From NCBI RefSeq assembly GCF_051014445.1, contig NC_135137.1:25917501-25981500 (forward strand): a stretch of DNA of 64,000 nt, written 5' to 3'. The position numbers and the translations under genes are program-made. Within the stretch, counting starts at the first letter, position 1. Every line of letters begins with the position of its first letter. The DNA is from Colletes latitarsis. Its lineage: Eukaryota; Arthropoda; Insecta; Hymenoptera; Colletidae. This document shows, piece after piece, positions 24,001-36,599 of this stretch. The notes below the pieces were generated by a model, which was not told the origin of the DNA, did no database searches, and saw nothing but the letters and a program-made list of their open reading frames with translations.

Positions 24001-24010
24001 TTTGATGTTT

Positions 24011-24590
24011 TATTGATATAATATACTGTTTGATACACTTCTACTTCGTAACGAGCCAGGGCCATAAGAAACGCTCGAGCTCAGCGAGAAAGAGGGAGAG
24101 AGTATTTCCAATAGAATGTGGTTTCAGTTTGTTAGTCAAATATTGTATTTACCAGAATTGCGACGCGCAGCGTTGTCTCTTTCAATTCATAAGCGTAACA
24201 GTTCCTTCGTCAGTGGCTTTATGAAGGAGATTCGTTACCGAAGATATTTACTTACCTCACATTTTCACAATGAAATGTTTCCATACCATTCATTTTCAAA
24301 GCTATTAATCGTACGGAACATTATTTATTTTATTTTAATCAAGAAGAATCGATATTCTTTGAACAACTGTTTTCTAAATTTGATAATTATATTCATGGTA
24401 TAAAAATAATAAATAAATTTTTATTTCACCAATTTTATTTCAAAATAACAACTTTAGTCTTTTAAGAAAGTCATAATCAATTTCTTTAAAGAATTGTTAG
24501 TAAAATAGAGGCTCAAAAATACAGTTGATGTCAAAACTAACGATGAATGAATTATTAATAATTATAACAAAATACAATTAAATCAAAAAC
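24011..24590. other. Unassigned sequence
   Basis: No gene recognised. A less AT-rich patch at about 24045-24240 contains GCGAGAAAGAGGGAGAGAGT. The string AATGTGGTTTCAGTT near 24116 also occurs near 8924, hinting at an unidentified short repeat. Confidence 0.35.
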
Positions 24591-24966
24591 CCACCCCTGG
24601 GAAAAATTTTAATGAGAGATTGTAGACGTCAAAATGAGCGAAAATCAAACATACTAATTTGTTGACTGAGGCTTCGTTAAAAAGTTATAGAAACATTTCC
24701 AACCACATAGTATATTTTCGGTAAAGAATTTTTTTCTCGAAAGTACATAGGATTTCGGGGATATGTCTATTCAACAAAAATGATTATAATAGACCCCCGT
24801 AACCGAAAATTATTTTTCCGTGAATGATTTGAAATTTTTTAATTAAATTTTTTAATAACTTTTGAATGAAGCCTCAATTAACAAATTGATATTCCTGATC
24901 TTCTTCTTATTTTGGTCTCTAGAATCTCCCATTAAAATTTTTCTCAGGTGTGGCCGAACACCCCCT
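24591..24966 (+). mobile_element. Family 1 MITE, copy F (left end truncated)
   Basis: It begins at CCACCCCTGGGAAAAATTTT, so about 12 bases of the left terminus are missing. It contains one core unit and reaches a mutated right end. Copy G starts 8 bp further on, giving a tandem pair. Confidence 0.78.
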
Positions 24967-24973
24967 ATACATA

Positions 24974-26010
24974 CAGGGTGTTTGGCTACCCCTGGGAAAA
25001 ATTTTAATAGAGGATTCTAGAGGCCAAAATAAGACGCAAATCAAGAATACCAATTTGTTGATGGTGGCTTAGTTAAAAAGTTATTAACGTTTAAAGTTCC
25101 GCCAATACTGAATTTTTTTCTCGAAAATGCGCAGGATTTTGGGGGTATATCTATTCATCAAAAATGATTATAATTGACCCCTGCAACCGAAAATAATTTT
25201 TCCAGAACGATTTGAAACTTTTCAATTTCGCAAAGGCACCTACCTTACCTTGTCGATTTTTCTTAAACATTCGTTTTTGATTTTTAGTAATTTCGTTTGA
25301 CATCCTACAGAAAAGTTGTTTAATACTTTTTTGTAGGTACCTATGGGCTCTACTCCAGAAAAAGGTTTCATTGAAATATATTCACTATTATAGGAGTTAT
25401 GGCTGTTTGAAAATTGGACCATTTTTATGGGGTTTTTTTAACATTACGGAGCCAAGAAACAACCTTTTGAATATTTGTATAATTGCTACATATTCTACAT
25501 TGAAATATGCGGCATTTGGCTTTTTAAACATTAAAATCGTCCAATCCGTTCAGAAGTTATGGTGTTTTAAAGATTCGCATGAAATTTACGGGAAGCATTT
25601 TTGGCCTGAAATTATATTTTCGGTAAGGAATTTTTTTCTCGAAAATGGTTACAATTTCGAGGGTATGTCTATTGACCAAAAATGATTATAATCGACTTCT
25701 GCAACCGAAAATAATTTTTTTAAAATGATTTGAAAAATTTTTCTTTTTGCCGAGAAATTTCACCAGCTACCCGAATTTTTTTCTCGAAAGAGGGTAGGAT
25801 TTCGGGGATATGTGTATTCATCAAAAATGATTGTAATTGACCCCCGCAACCGAAAATAATTTTTCCAGAACGATTTGAAATTTTTAAATTTAATTGTTAA
25901 TAACTTTTTAACGAAGCCTCCACCAACAAATTGGTATTCTTGATTTTCGTCTTACTTTGGCCTCTACAATCCCCCATTAAAATTTTTCCCAGGGTTAGCC
26001 GAACACCCTG
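24974..26010 (+). mobile_element. Family 1 MITE, copy G (long repeat core)
   Basis: A 1037-bp element with both termini and TA on each side. The core contains several diverged 140-bp units and the long-copy segment whose minus strand is open at 25422-25240 (starting MVQFSNSHNSYNSEYISMK), as in copies C, I and J. Confidence 0.87.
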
Positions 26011-26251
26011 TATATCTTTACCAAATAAAATTTAAATATTTTTATTTATTTAACAAAAAATATTATCTGTCCCATAGCTTTGTCACACTGCTTTTTCTTA
26101 CACAAGTTGAAATGCTAAATGATTTCAATTCAATCTGACATTTTTTTAAGTATTTATTAAAGAATTTTGCTTACATTTTGATAATTATAGAAAAAATATA
26201 TATAAATCATGAAAATCTTATACAGGTTATACATCTGTTGCAATATTTCGA

Positions 26252-26319
26252 GGTAGGACTAAAAGTGTCCCACCATGCATTACGGTACATCAAAAAGGTG
26301 GGGCACTTTTAATCCCACC
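26252..26319. repeat. Short inverted repeat (about 22-bp arms)
   Basis: GGACTAAAAGTGTCCCACC (from 26256) pairs with GGTGGGGCACTTTTAATCC (from 26298) with few mismatches, around a loop of about 25 bp. It could be the closely spaced ends of a deleted MITE, or a hairpin. Confidence 0.6.
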
Positions 26320-26329
26320 GTGCCCCAAA

Positions 26330-27010
26330 GAGTTAAACGGACGTCCCCAGTTAGCAATACATAAAGATTGTTCCCCCTTTTACTCGGTGTCATCGATTCT
26401 ACCGTAGCCTGTGTTAAAACAAATGCAGAGCAAACAGAATCACAAAATCGTTGTTCTCTTTCTGCGCTCGGGGATCAAGGGAGTAGTCGAATCACCGTAA
26501 ACGTCTCCGAAACGAGGCATTAAGTCCACGATCGCTTTAAGCGCCGGCCGGAGAAGCTGTGTACCGAGCCCAACGTTCTCTTGACATTCTCTCGAGAACA
26601 CGGTGCCCTCTCGCCTTTGACATCGAGCATCGTGGATCGATTCACGGTGAGGGGTCCGTTGCGTGTGTCGTCCCGCATTCACCCGTCGAATTATTCAGGA
26701 TTTGGTTGGGAAAGGATGCAGCTGCGCATGCCTCGAGAATGTTGGTGACAGGAGTAGGGCGACTGAGGACGAAATAATTTCGCCGTGTATGCATTCGCGT
26801 CCACCCTTTCTGTTTTGTTTATTCTACAGGCCAGAAAGTTTCCGGGGTACACGACAACTCTACTCGCCCGGGCTCGTCCTTCTGCTTGTACCGTTCCCTT
26901 TATTAGGCTGTCGAACCCGGTGGCCCCGATTTTCTGCACCTTTACCGTCCAGCCACTTTTTACCCCGAGCCACTATTTCTCCCAAGCTTGCATTTTAGTT
27001 GAACGGCTTT
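26330..27010. other. GC- and CpG-rich block, possible host exon or regulatory DNA
   Basis: Base composition changes sharply: 26521-26580 is about 58% G+C with several CpGs, against strongly AT-rich flanks. A good 3' splice-acceptor context (pyrimidine-rich CTTTCTGTTTTGTTTATTCT then ACAG at 26826-26829) is followed by GC-rich sequence on the plus strand. Frames through the block are open on both strands (for example plus 26785-27339), but none resembles a known protein, and that frame simply runs on into the Tc1 element. It could be a promoter, a non-coding exon or relic unique DNA. Confidence 0.4.
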
Positions 27011-27257
27011 CCTATCCCCTTCCGTTCGGTTCATCTGTTGAAATTTGTTCAGATCAAAGTACTTCGCGTTTGAAAAACAAAATTCAAGAGTTACGTGAAA
27101 CGGGTCACTTGCTCATGTTTTACAGGGTGAATCAACTGGACTATTTTATATCACGCATAAACTGTTTCTTATATGAAAGAATATATGAAACAAACAACAT
27201 ACGAAAGGAGATTTTCGGTACGATAATTAGATTTTTATTATTTTCCTTCTTTAATTA

Positions 27258-28938
27258 TACACTCCGCGACAAAAAGATTGAACAGTTTTTATATTATATC
27301 ACTCTTCAATTAATAATATATTGCACGTGTTCAGGGTAAACGCGTTTTTTTCTGCTTAGTATGTTAAAGGTAATTTGAAACGTAAACATTAGTAATGATC
27401 GCTGTGTCAAAATGCTAGCACACCTTGAAAGTTGTGTTTTTCTAGTTAACACAATCGTTGAATTGTTGAACTGTTCACATTAGCAAATATTTAACATTGT
27501 GAGAGTTTTAATTTCAAAATATTGTCAAGTTATTAACAATGGGTCATGGTTGAAAATTAAATGACTGTGAAATAACTGTAATTCAACATTTATATAAAGA
27601 AAAGTGTTCTATTGCAAAAATTGCAAAAGTTTTAAATCGTAGTCCTAAAGTAATATATAATTTTTTTTAAATGGAGGGAGATATGGGGAAAAGAAAAGCA
27701 CAGGGCGATCAAAAGTGATCTATAACCGTCGCACAGTGGTACCATTTCCCGAAAAAGCGGTAATAAGTCATTTTTTAAAAAGTATACCCATAGTGAAAAA
27801 TTTATTTACATATATTTAACTGAACATATAGGTCATGATTTGGCATAATTTTCTGTACGATTTGTTAATTTTGGAAACGACTAAACGGTTCTGAAGTGGT
27901 CAATGTCAAAATCGTCCGAAACTAAATTCGTCGTCTATAACTGTGTTGTTTTTTGAAATTACATGATGAGCGATGAAATCAATTTTACTTAGTATGTACT
28001 TGAATTGTACCAAATTACATTTTTATATTTATGATGGTTTTTAAGTTATGCTTATTTGAATATTTTGAATGTTTATTCCATTTGTTAATTAGGAGTGAAG
28101 CGAGATGAAGGTTTCGTCTTGATCTCATTTTGAAGACAGCGTCGGTGACGTGCGATTTTAAGAATTTCATCAATTTTTGAGGACAGTGCAAGAATTGTGT
28201 AAACACATACAACGTAAAAAATTGGTGCTTAAACCACCCTTAACAAAGCAGCATAAAGACAAACGTTTACAGTTTGCTGAAAAACATATCCACTGGAAGA
28301 AGGAATGACGAAAAATAATTTTTAGTGACGAAAAAAGATTTACACTAGAACTTCGAATTTTAAGCCATCGACAAGCAAGTTGTTGAATAATGGTGTGGAC
28401 TAGAATTGGATATCATGTAAAAATTAAAAATAATTTATAAGTGGAAAAATGAAAAGTTGTAATAACATTATGTTAATAGATGAACAGTTGGAAAAACATA
28501 TTGTGAAAATTGCGGGTACAAACTTTATTTCTTAACAAGAATTGTGAAACAGTACTTTACACAGCAAAATATTTGAGTTTTAGAATGGCCATTGGCCAAC
28601 TAGATCACCAGATTTGAACATTATTGAAAACTGTTGGGCACAATTATCAAGATTAGTGATTATAAGATATGCTAAGGAAAGACAATTTCAGACCGTTCAG
28701 GAATTAAAGAATTGTATCGAGAAAAATTGGAAATCTTTAAGTAAAAAATTACTTAATACACCGATTTTTCATTGTTTTTCAATATTGTAAAATAAAATTG
28801 ATTCTTTTCGCAGTAAATATTTTGAAATATAATTATATAATTTATTACTATAAGACATTACAAACATCAAAAGCAATACAATATTCTTTTAAAAGTTAAC
28901 AAAACTTATACAGTGTGTTATCTTTTTGTCGCGGAGTG
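27258..28938 (+). mobile_element. Tc1-like element with intact terminal repeats
   Basis: The 19-bp ends CACTCCGCGACAAAAAGAT are perfect inverted copies at 27258 and 28938, each flanked by TA (27256-27257 and 28939-28940). The 1681-bp length is typical of an autonomous Tc1 element. It encodes a broken transposase on the plus strand. Confidence 0.88.
27539..28790 (+). pseudogene. Tc1-like DD34E transposase, inactivated
   Basis: The start reads MGHG then, after a stop, DCEITVIQHLYKEKCSIAKI and AKVLNRSPKVIYNF, matching the first Tc1 helix-turn-helix with its 'SiseIAkrlgRS.kvV.nfl' pattern. The catalytic domain shows KPPLTKQHKDKRLQFAEKH, then RKIIFSDEKRFTLE (first aspartate, near 28330), and later RSPDLNIIENCWAQL (near 28612-28655), which carries the last catalytic position, here within the 'SPDLNpIEnlW' motif. 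The middle part around the second aspartate is not convincingly recognisable. Several stops and at least two frameshifts rule out function. Confidence 0.8.
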
Positions 28939-28940
28939 TA

Positions 28941-30406
28941 GATATATTGTCTTTTTAATTTTTAACATGCAACATTTTATCATATAATTTAAATGAGTCA
29001 AAGTTACAATGAGAAACGTAAAAATATGAATGCATATAGGTTTAAAAGTTAACAATTACTGAAATTCTTTGTAATATAAACAATGCTCGGAATTGTCCGC
29101 TAGAATCTATACAGGAACGTTATCGATTAATTAGAGTGAGTGATACATGTCGTATTTCTAGAGTTATGGCATTACATGCTCCAACGATACGAGTTTTCGT
29201 GTCTTCAAGCGTCGTTGATGGCGTATAAACTATGGTTTTTAGGTGCCTTCGAGGAAAGTAATCAAACAGCGTCAAGCCCAGAGAACGAGGGGGCTATGAA
29301 ATTTGTCCTCAACTTTCAATCCATCGTTGATGAAATTGCTTTTGTTATACTAGCCGTGCTTATTTTATTTATTGTGTATAGCGTGTAGTTGTTAAAATGG
29401 GTTTGATAAAATACATTTTCTAACAAATGTGACAGTGTTTTAGAAAGAAAGATAGAATATCTGTGTTCTGTTAACGATTTGTTCATAAAATATAGTTTGA
29501 TTATGGTATTGCCAATTATGTCACACTAATTACTTAAATTCCATCGCTATTGGTAATAGATCTATTTCTTAAATTAACTTGTCCGGAATTTGTAAATGTA
29601 GCCTCGTTAGTAAATAATTTATTTTATAAGAATGTATTTTTTATATTTTCTTTATAAATAATCATCAAAATTGCACATACTCATCTTGAGTATGAGGAAG
29701 GTAATCAGGGTAATATTTCGGTGAATGAAGAATCTATGAATGGATGATAGATGGATTATGATTAACAGGAATTATAATAACAGTGTATAACGATCTAAGT
29801 TACAACGAATCAAAACGAATCTGTACGGCGTCTCTAACGAATCTAAAAACGATCTGTGTGATGTCAAAAAACGATCTATGCAGTTGCTAAAAACGATGTA
29901 ATCGGTGTTTCACCGTTTGCCACAACACTAACTTTTTGCACCCCTTTCCACCAAGAGTTTTTGTAGCGGGGGTGCAACGATGCCAACGTAGCTTGACGTC
30001 CAAGGTGGAGGGTGCCACGTTTGGCAACTCCGGGGACCTTCCACCACATGCGTCGGTCCCTGGGCCCGCGTGCAAAACTAACTACGAGAACAAGGGAGGC
30101 CCAGGTATGCGAAGTCGAGCACGTGTGGGCCATCTGACAGTCGACTGAGATTGTAACCTCTCGAAACTGCTTTCACCGACCAAGTTTATGACACTTTGTA
30201 CTTTGCTTGACGAAATTCTACAATTTTTGGTGCCTATGCTGGTCTTGATTAAACCTTACAAAAACGCGGGCCTATGTCATAAATTGATCGACTCACCGAA
30301 GCCCAAACATATAATATAACTCGAGCAGTAAAGCTATATTATTGTGGGAACGTTTAACTATAATCGCTTTATCTAATGATGGGTTTAAGAAAATGAGGAA
30401 CTCTAT
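28941..30406. other. Unassigned sequence with a GC-richer patch
   Basis: 28941-29790 shows nothing recognisable; a plus-strand 82-codon frame at 29140-29388 has no family match. At 29790-29900 a short motif (AAACGATCT or AACGAATCT) recurs about six times. At 29900-30180 base composition rises, with GGGGGTGCAACGATGCCAAC and CCTGGGCCCGCGTGC; no protein or RNA is recognised, and an LTR or other repeat is possible. Confidence 0.4.
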
Positions 30407-30410
30407 TTAA

Positions 30411-30628
30411 CACTAGATTTACGGGCATTGATCGCACGTATATTTATTGATACCTTTCATGTTGGCGATTACCTTAAAATACGATTTTTCTTTTAATTAG
30501 AATATGTATTCATGTCATTGCATCAAACAAATTCAACATAAGTTGTTAAAAAATAATATTTACGCGCTCTGCAATTTTAAATATGGAATCTGACATCCGT
30601 CAAATTGACGGCTTCCGTAAATCTAGTG
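30411..30628. mobile_element. piggyBac-type MITE with TTAA target duplication
   Basis: The termini CACTAGATTTACGG and CCGTAAATCTAGTG are perfect inverted copies of 14 bp, each directly flanked by TTAA (30407-30410 and 30629-30632). TTAA duplication is the hallmark of the piggyBac superfamily. The 218-bp interior is non-coding. Confidence 0.85.
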
Positions 30629-31019
30629 TTAATAATGAAACTAGATATATTCTTAAACCAACAAGTTATTTACAAGTGTTCAGTATAAACTACTAATTCT
30701 CCGAATTGCATTGAGCACTGGGCAGCTTTATCTCGGCGGAAGTGACTCCCATTCCAAAGGTTAAATAGTAGGACGAATTGGAAAGGAAAAATTGGGGTTC
30801 GGTATACGTAACACTCTCGTTTGAGTACCATGATAACGATATCAGTTTTTCCAAACTTTTGAAATATACGATGTGATAGTTGATTTCTTTTGAATATTTT
30901 TTTACATATAAACTTCTTGCTTTCTTCGAATTTTTCTCACATACACCATACACGAAGATCCAATCTGATTTTTCACTATTATTAACCTTTATCTTAGTAA
31001 TTACTGATTTTTGAATATA

Positions 31020-31535
31020 CAGGGTGTTCGGCTACACCTGGGAAAAATTTTAATGGGGGATTCTAGAGGCCAAAATAAGACGAAAATCAAGAATACTAAT
31101 TTGTTGATGAAGGCTTCGTTAAAAAGTTATTAACAATTAAATTCAAAACTTTCAAATCGTTCTGGAAAAATTATTTTCGGTTACGGGGGTCAATTACAAT
31201 CATTTTTGGTGAATAGACATACCCTCGAAATTCTACCCACTTTCTAGAAAAAAATTCGAGAAGGTGTGAAATTTTTCGACGGAAGAAAAAATTTCAAATC
31301 GTTTTGGAAAAATTATTTTCGGTTGCGGGGGTTAATTACAATCATTTTTGGTGATTAGACACACCCCCGAAATCTTGCACATTTTCGAGAAAAAAATTCA
31401 GTACGAACGGAACTTTAAACGTTAATAACTTTTTAACAAAGCCTCCATCAACAAATTGGTGTTCTTGATTTTCGTCTTATTTTGACCTCCAGAATTCCCC
31501 GTTAAAATTTTTCCCAGGGGTGGCCGAACAGCCTG
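31020..31535 (-). mobile_element. Family 1 MITE, copy H (repeat core, reversed)
   Basis: A 516-bp element with both termini, TA on each side and two core units in the reverse direction. The right terminus has one substitution (CAGCCTG in place of CACCCTG). Confidence 0.87.
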
Positions 31536-31762
31536 TATGTACTATATAGCTTAATGGCTTTCTACAATAGCTACTCAGATGTTAGACAGTTTATTTAAAA
31601 ATTGCAAGATGATCTTCATGTTTTAGTAAAAAGATAAAATATAAGAAGAATATTTATTTTACTGTACGTTATCTTTAATGCTAGACGACTTTTATTTCAA
31701 ATTTTTTATTATTTTTCCTTTTACATTTTACTTTTAAGTACTTTATAGTCTATTTGGAATCT

Positions 31763-31900
31763 TTAAACCTAGATTTATGAGCATTGATTGTACGTTTTTT
31801 TTATTAAAACCTGTCATGTTGTCGGTTTCATTAAAATATAGTTAAAATTTAGTATATCATTAAAATATCATTCTTTTAATTAGGATACACATTTATTTAT
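31763..31900 (+). repeat. Decayed second copy of the TTAA MITE
   Basis: After TTAA the sequence ACCTAGATTTATGAGCATTG and then CCTGTCATGTTGTCGG and TTTTAATTAGGATACAC follows the interior of the MITE at 30411 in order, with many differences. The right half has been lost and replaced by TTTA-type simple repeats. Confidence 0.65.
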
Positions 31901-32770
31901 TTATTTATTCATTATTGTCTTAAATCAGATGTAATCATCATTATAATTATACAATTTATATTATTATGTGTCAGGTTTTTAGCAAGGAACAAGGTTGGAT
32001 CGGGTCAATTATTAAGAGAGTATTCAAGTGTAAACCTTAAAAGAATGATTTTTTCTTTTTCTTTGCATTTTCTTACAAAATATAATTTAAAAAACATATC
32101 TACAAAACATTATGCCTGAACTCCTGAAATTAAAGAGGTTATGGCTATTTAAAGGACGTGATGGTCAACGTCATTGCTAAAGGGATACAAAACTTTAAAA
32201 GCGTTTTTCTCGAAACTATGTTTACCAGAACGATGTCCATGTTATTTAAAATGTTTATTTAAAAATCTACTTGAACAATTGACTTAAAATTTTAGGTGCA
32301 CATTCAGTAAACGTATGACTATAGTCCGTACCAGAAGGAACTAAAAATTTTTATTTTTGATCTTTCTTTTTTTTCTTTCTTTCTTTCTTAAATTTCCCCG
32401 AAATTTAAAAAGAAACATAAATAAATTGATAATCAAACTTCAAAGTGTAGCAATTTTCATTTCAAACAAACAGAATCTAAAAACGACTATGAGAGTATGC
32501 AGTGTCACCAATTTTAATTCTTTTTCGTCCAACAAATTTTAAAATTGCACTAAAATATGAATAAATAAATCTTGTAAATTTGATTGCAAAAGATGTTATA
32601 GTTTAATAGGAAAAAATTCTCCAAGAGAGTTTAAAAAAACGTACTTCATACTAGAACATTCCTTTAAGGAAATGAAACACAAATTTTTTACCCCACGAAT
32701 ATTTGTATATTATTACTTACACTTAAACAGATAAAATATGTCTAATTTATTGTAAAAATATATGTATGTA
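31901..32770. other. Unassigned AT-rich sequence with simple repeat
   Basis: No gene recognised. A (CTTT)n tract occupies 32361-32389 and a (TTTA)n tract lies near 31892-31915. Confidence 0.45.
32361..32389. repeat. (CTTT)n microsatellite
   Basis: TTTCTTTCTTTCTTTC with an upstream T run. Confidence 0.85.
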
Positions 32771-32773
32771 TAG

Positions 32774-33130
32774 TTATAGGTGCTTGATCGAGTACTTGTG
32801 AGAGAGATACAGGTTGAATGTATCCCTCTGCTGACGAGTGCGGGAGGTGTCGCCATATCTAGCTTCTTGTAGCTTCCTTTTTATTGTGGAAATACTAAGC
32901 TTTGTTGCATGCTTACTATTTAATTTGCCAATAATTTCCGGAGCCGTTTTCCGCCTATTTCGCTTGATAATGATAATAAATTGTCGATCTTCAACTGGTG
33001 TCGTTTTTTTCAGTCGCCCTGGTCGTTTCTTGTTTATAAAGCTACCAGAATTTGTATATTTATTAATGTTGTAGTTCACAGGTTTTCGTGATATTTTTAA
33101 TTCATCTGCAATTTTTTAGTTACATATTTT
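32774..33130 (-). pseudogene. Tc1-like transposase N-terminal fragment
   Basis: An open frame of about 101 codons reads NINKYTNSGSFINKKRPGRL, then KKTTPVEDRQFIIIIKRNRR, KTAPEIIGKLN and LSISTIKRKLQEARY. This is the Tc1 DNA-binding region: the GRPR-like hinge between the two helix-turn-helix motifs, and the second motif ending in 'vS..TvkRrL.eagl'. No catalytic domain follows toward lower coordinates and no terminal repeats were found, so it is a fragment. It belongs to a different lineage from the Tc1 elements at 22.3 and 27.3 kb. Confidence 0.75.
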
Positions 33131-36100
33131 ATATTTTTAATTACATGTTCATGAAAAATTATCAATGAATTAACGATGTTTTCTTAATGAAAATAAACCC
33201 ATACATAACCTTATTCAAAATATCTCTAATTATACATAATTGGGTATTTTCCAAAGTGACTCGAATGACGTGCAACTAATAATATTTTGAATGATGTCGC
33301 ATTCGTATACAATATTCTGATCGAATAAATCAAATGTCCCACTTCTTCAATATTCTGATTGTATAAGATGAAATATTTTTCTACCCACCATGAAAAATTA
33401 AAATAACTAGAAATACAGAAGTTTACGTTATATCGCATTCAATATATTTGGTTATGGGATTTTCCACCATTTGTTGAATTAGTCGAAGGAGGAATATACT
33501 GTATCACATTTCTCAGTACAAATGTGCAGTTTATATAGAGTGGTGTATTTTGCATTGATGCATACTTTATTCCTGGTATATTTCTGTACAACTTGAGTCT
33601 TTCTTTACTTTAAAACTTTGTACCAACCTCAAAGAGTAAAGTATTTAGCATTCTCATACCGATTTCAAACTCTTCTCCGACATTCAAATAATGAATTAGA
33701 TATCATAATGTTATTGCAGTTAAATCCTGATTTGCTGAAGAGTCAAAAGAAAGTTCAAAATTTTCTCTTTGAGAAAGTTTCAAGCGAACGAAAGGGGAAA
33801 TTATTTTATTTTCCTAACTTTTCGAGGCCACTAAATTATCCGTTATCTTCATAGCTTGGATATATTCGTTCTCTGTTATCTCACAGACTTCGAGTCGCGT
33901 TCTTTACGGTGGATTTACTCGAATTCTAGACTGGGATACTTTAATTTCTACTCTTTTAGCGGATTCTCCTAGCTAGCTGGTGAAATCTACACGACAAAGA
34001 GACTGCTCACGGACCGGAACAAATTCGCGAATCACCGTTGATAAGGTATACGTTTGAAGGCTTGTTGTTTTCCGTCGCCGATGGAACATGCAATTACTGT
34101 CTTTATAATTCTTCCAAACGCATTTACATACTATCATCTCTTTCGAAATACGTGGTATGTTACGATATATTGGCATTTTGAAATTTTGTTATTTCTCGGG
34201 ATTTCTACCTCGGATTTCACATTTTCGTAATATACTATCTACCAAAGCTTGAAGTTGTAACTTTAACAACGATATAAACTATGTTAATTTAATATCTCAT
34301 TGCAACTCAGTATATCATAATAAAAAATTTACAATAATAAAGAATTAACAATAAATTTTATCCTTGGAAGAATAAATACAAAATATCTATTTAATTAAGA
34401 GAGACTAAAATTTACATTTTTTATCCGTTAATTACATTTAATATTTTATTCTGTAAAATACATTTTGAATATAATGTCGTTTCTGTGAAAACTATATTCC
34501 TTTCTCCTTTCACGTTATAAATTAACAAGTCAGTATACTGAATTTCATTCCACTTCAATAACATTTCGTATGCAAAGGCACAAACAATATTTCTATTCGT
34601 GTGATAGTTGAATACATTTTAAGTAGTACACGTTTTTATTTTTCTTCATCTTGTCTTAATCTCGCGGCAATAAACTAAATTTATGCAACTTCAGTAGCAA
34701 TTCATTCAATTCGCAGGAGAATTTTCAACGGAGAATATTGAGCAGCTGCTTATTTTTGCTGTCCCTTTTTTCAACGCGGTATAATATCATTAGTATTTAA
34801 TTTGAATCGAATTTAGCAATGAATTTACAAAATAAAAGTCTTTTTTATTTTCTAAGTGCACACAATTTCAGGAAAAAATTACACCAAACGAAGTTACAAT
34901 TGAATAATACAAAGTTCGAATTTAGTAATACAAAAAGTTTATTTTTTTCTTTTATATAGATTTATTATGGATACGTAGATTTGTGTTAAATATTTTAGTG
35001 TAATAATATATATTTTTATATGAAGTATTTACCTACAGGTTTACTTATTAATTGCTAAAAATACACGAAAAATTACGATTTCGTTACATTTTTTTATTAA
35101 AGAAAATAGAAGATTATTTAATTTTCTTATGTAAAATATTATTCTGACTCACATCGATAATGTAAGAAATACCAAAAAATCAAAAGAGGCGATATTCATT
35201 ATCCATTGTATAATATTGAAAATCTAATTAGATCTTGAGAGAAGAATATAAAATATAAATATGAAGTTTTATTGAATTCACTAAGTCGTTTAGGGTTAAT
35301 CATATTAACGGTGTGCACGATTTTTCACATTTCGAATAATGTGTCGAAAATATGTTTCCAACAAAAATTAATTAGCTTTTAGTCAACTACAAACTGCAGT
35401 GTTAAACATTTCAGAAAGAAACTTTTTTTAAGTAGTACTATGTGATTCTAACTTCATAGTGTTGTAGGTGGTAAAAATATGAGTTTAACAATTTATTTTA
35501 TTATGATTTAGAAGTGTCCTTCGATTTAAATATCTGCGAGAAATCAAAAATATAATCCTAACATGTAAAATGATTTTTTTCGTAAAAAAGGTAAAGTATA
35601 AACATGAAAACTATGTGATTTTCACATCATGTTTTGGTCTAATAAGATTAATGAAATCCAAACACAGAAAATGATATTTTGTTTTAATTAGTGTTCAAAT
35701 AATTTTGAGTGTATTTTATAATTGCATCCACTAGTTACCTTGTTTATCAATAAAATAATTTTTCATAAAACATTCCTTTCGATTGACCTCAGATTTCTAA
35801 ATCGAAAAACAGTGGAAGATTATAGTACAGTAGATAAATTTAAATTCACAACATGCTATTTAAAAACGTTAATATGACCTTAACTTTTCATCAAAAAAGG
35901 ATTTATCAGACATTTTTTATAGTGCAATTTATAGTCAAATATTATAGTCTATATATTATAGTCAAATATTTTGTTTAAAACATTTTTTCGTCACATTTTT
36001 TTGTCTTTGGAAAGTTGAATGGATATGTCTAAAAATCGGAGAAAAAACTATTGATTTTAGTAAAATACATCTTGCTGAAAGATTCTCTCTTGGAAAGAAA

Positions 36101-36599
36101 TACATATATGTTTCTTTATTGACTAAACATTAGCGACTACATAATACGATTAGAAGAACATGTATCCTTGGAAGAACTTAATCCTTTTAACAGGAACAGT
36201 AATTAAAGTTAATAAACCAGAGCACGCCTCTTCCCTTTTTCTAATCGGACTTACTCGCACTCTGGATTTATACGTGTCGAGGAAAGTTTATTCGGCAGCC
36301 TCGGATTCGCAAATAGTCACTAATGAAGAGTGCCTTCCGAGTTTGCTGTTCTCTTCTACAGTGCGCTCTCTATTACCGGTAGTTCATAGGCTTGTGTGCG
36401 AAATTTGTCTTTTCTATGTATTTTACTGAACATTAAGACACGTTAAAATGCGATGTTTCATACAGAATACTGATTAAAAAAGAATTTAGAGCGTCACAGA
36501 ACGTAAAATACCCATTAAATAGAGTAACGAATGCTTCATCTTCAATAAAAATCTTCCTACCAGAGAAATAAAACGAAAAATTTTAAAAATCTAAATGAA
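33131..36599. other. Unassigned AT-rich sequence
   Basis: About 3.5 kb with no recognisable gene. Less AT-biased patches at 33890-34200 and 36160-36430 contain short open frames with no family resemblance; the second has an 89-codon plus-strand frame. Confidence 0.4.

Larger units (their letters stand above)
22346..24010 (-). mobile_element. Degenerate Tc1-like element, interrupted
   Basis: The terminus CAGTGGTCCATGAAAGTATT follows a TA at 22344-22345 and probably marks the 3' end of a minus-strand Tc1 element. Transposase relics follow in order toward higher coordinates, and the 5' terminal repeat was not found near 24000. Two later insertions break it: an interspersed repeat beginning at 22471 (also at 48248) and a hairpin element at 23495-23745. 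Confidence 0.6.

Noticed and set aside
26785..27339. 184-codon plus-strand open frame
   Set aside because: No protein similarity. It runs from the GC-rich block straight through the left end of the Tc1 element, so it is chance openness, though part could be transcribed.
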